From the NCBI RefSeq assembly GCF_006337105.1, contig NZ_CP040871.1, positions 1,302,001-1,366,000 of the forward strand: DNA of 64,000 bases, given 5' to 3'. Position 1 is the stretch's first letter, and each line of letters begins with the position of its first letter. Positions 63,978 to 64,000 of this stretch are shown in pieces. Both the position numbers and the translations under genes were made by a program. Origin of the DNA: Thermomonas aquatica (GTDB lineage Bacteria; Pseudomonadota; Gammaproteobacteria; Xanthomonadales; Xanthomonadaceae). Under the pieces are notes generated by a model. It searched no databases and had not been told where the DNA came from. It saw nothing but the letters and a program-made list of their open reading frames with translations.

Positions 63978-64000
63978 CTCTCGCCACGCATCGCAATACC

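Overview
The window looks like chromosome of a high-GC gammaproteobacterium of the Xanthomonadaceae (Lysobacterales). Supporting signs are a Clp-type CRP homologue, PilU, a YaeQ protein, SpeD beside clp, trpG/trpD/trpC on one strand together with cyanophycin genes, and very GC-rich codon use in the first 22 kb. The genus cannot be fixed from sequence alone; Lysobacter-, Luteimonas- or Thermomonas-like is an inference.

Positions 1-22,200 are core genome: a partial PLP-dependent cysteine/cystathionine enzyme, a DUF465 protein, an OmpA-type lipoprotein, pilU, a tyrosine-catabolism pair (maiA, fumarylacetoacetase family), a 2OG-Fe(II) dioxygenase, tRNA-Gln(CTG), rplM-rpsI, coq7, yaeQ, speD, clp, a GNAT and a zinc-ribbon protein. 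A minus-strand run of nine genes then reads trpG-trpD-iadA-cphB-cphA-Mur ligase paralogue-monooxygenase-trpC-HAD. In effect a trp cluster is interrupted by a complete cyanophycin synthesis and breakdown set.

From about 22.2 kb, just after trpG, composition and gene content change to an accessory island that runs to the end of the window. Its first part (22.2-29.7 kb) is a patchwork: a MerR-vWA fusion, a deacetylase-fold enzyme, a truncated ADP-ribosylglycohydrolase, a putative restriction nuclease, a large HTH protein of unknown role, and an AlpA/DUF3987 mobile-element module. At 29.9-43.3 kb lies a complete, tightly overlapping type 1 BREX operon (brxA-brxB-brxC-pglX-pglZ-brxL) preceded by a small excisionase-type HTH gene. 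From 43.5 to 48.4 kb is a mobilisation/ICE-like block: MobA/MobL relaxase, RadC, a metal-binding recombination-directionality-like protein, a YqaJ nuclease, DUF932 and two tiny membrane proteins, with GC hairpins in several gaps.

From 48.7 to 64 kb is a second defence-like cluster. It holds a three-gene operon of a coiled-coil protein, a McrB with an EVE-like insertion, and McrC. Next comes one gene flanked by two integron attC-like sites. A minus-strand operon of DUF2779 nuclease, WYL regulator and Hsp70-like ATPase follows, and then a HEPN protein, a degenerate DnaB-fold protein, an HNH nuclease and a PcfJ-like protein. Both the Hsp70 and the HEPN genes are broken by a single-base shift in a CATGGGG context, which could be real or an assembly error.

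Read as a whole, the island pairs a modification-based barrier (BREX) with a modification-dependent restriction system (McrBC type) and several uncharacterised nuclease modules. The best candidates for something undescribed are the coiled-coil-McrB(EVE)-McrC operon, the DUF2779-WYL-Hsp70 operon, the degenerate DnaB/HNH pair and the lone attC-flanked cassette.
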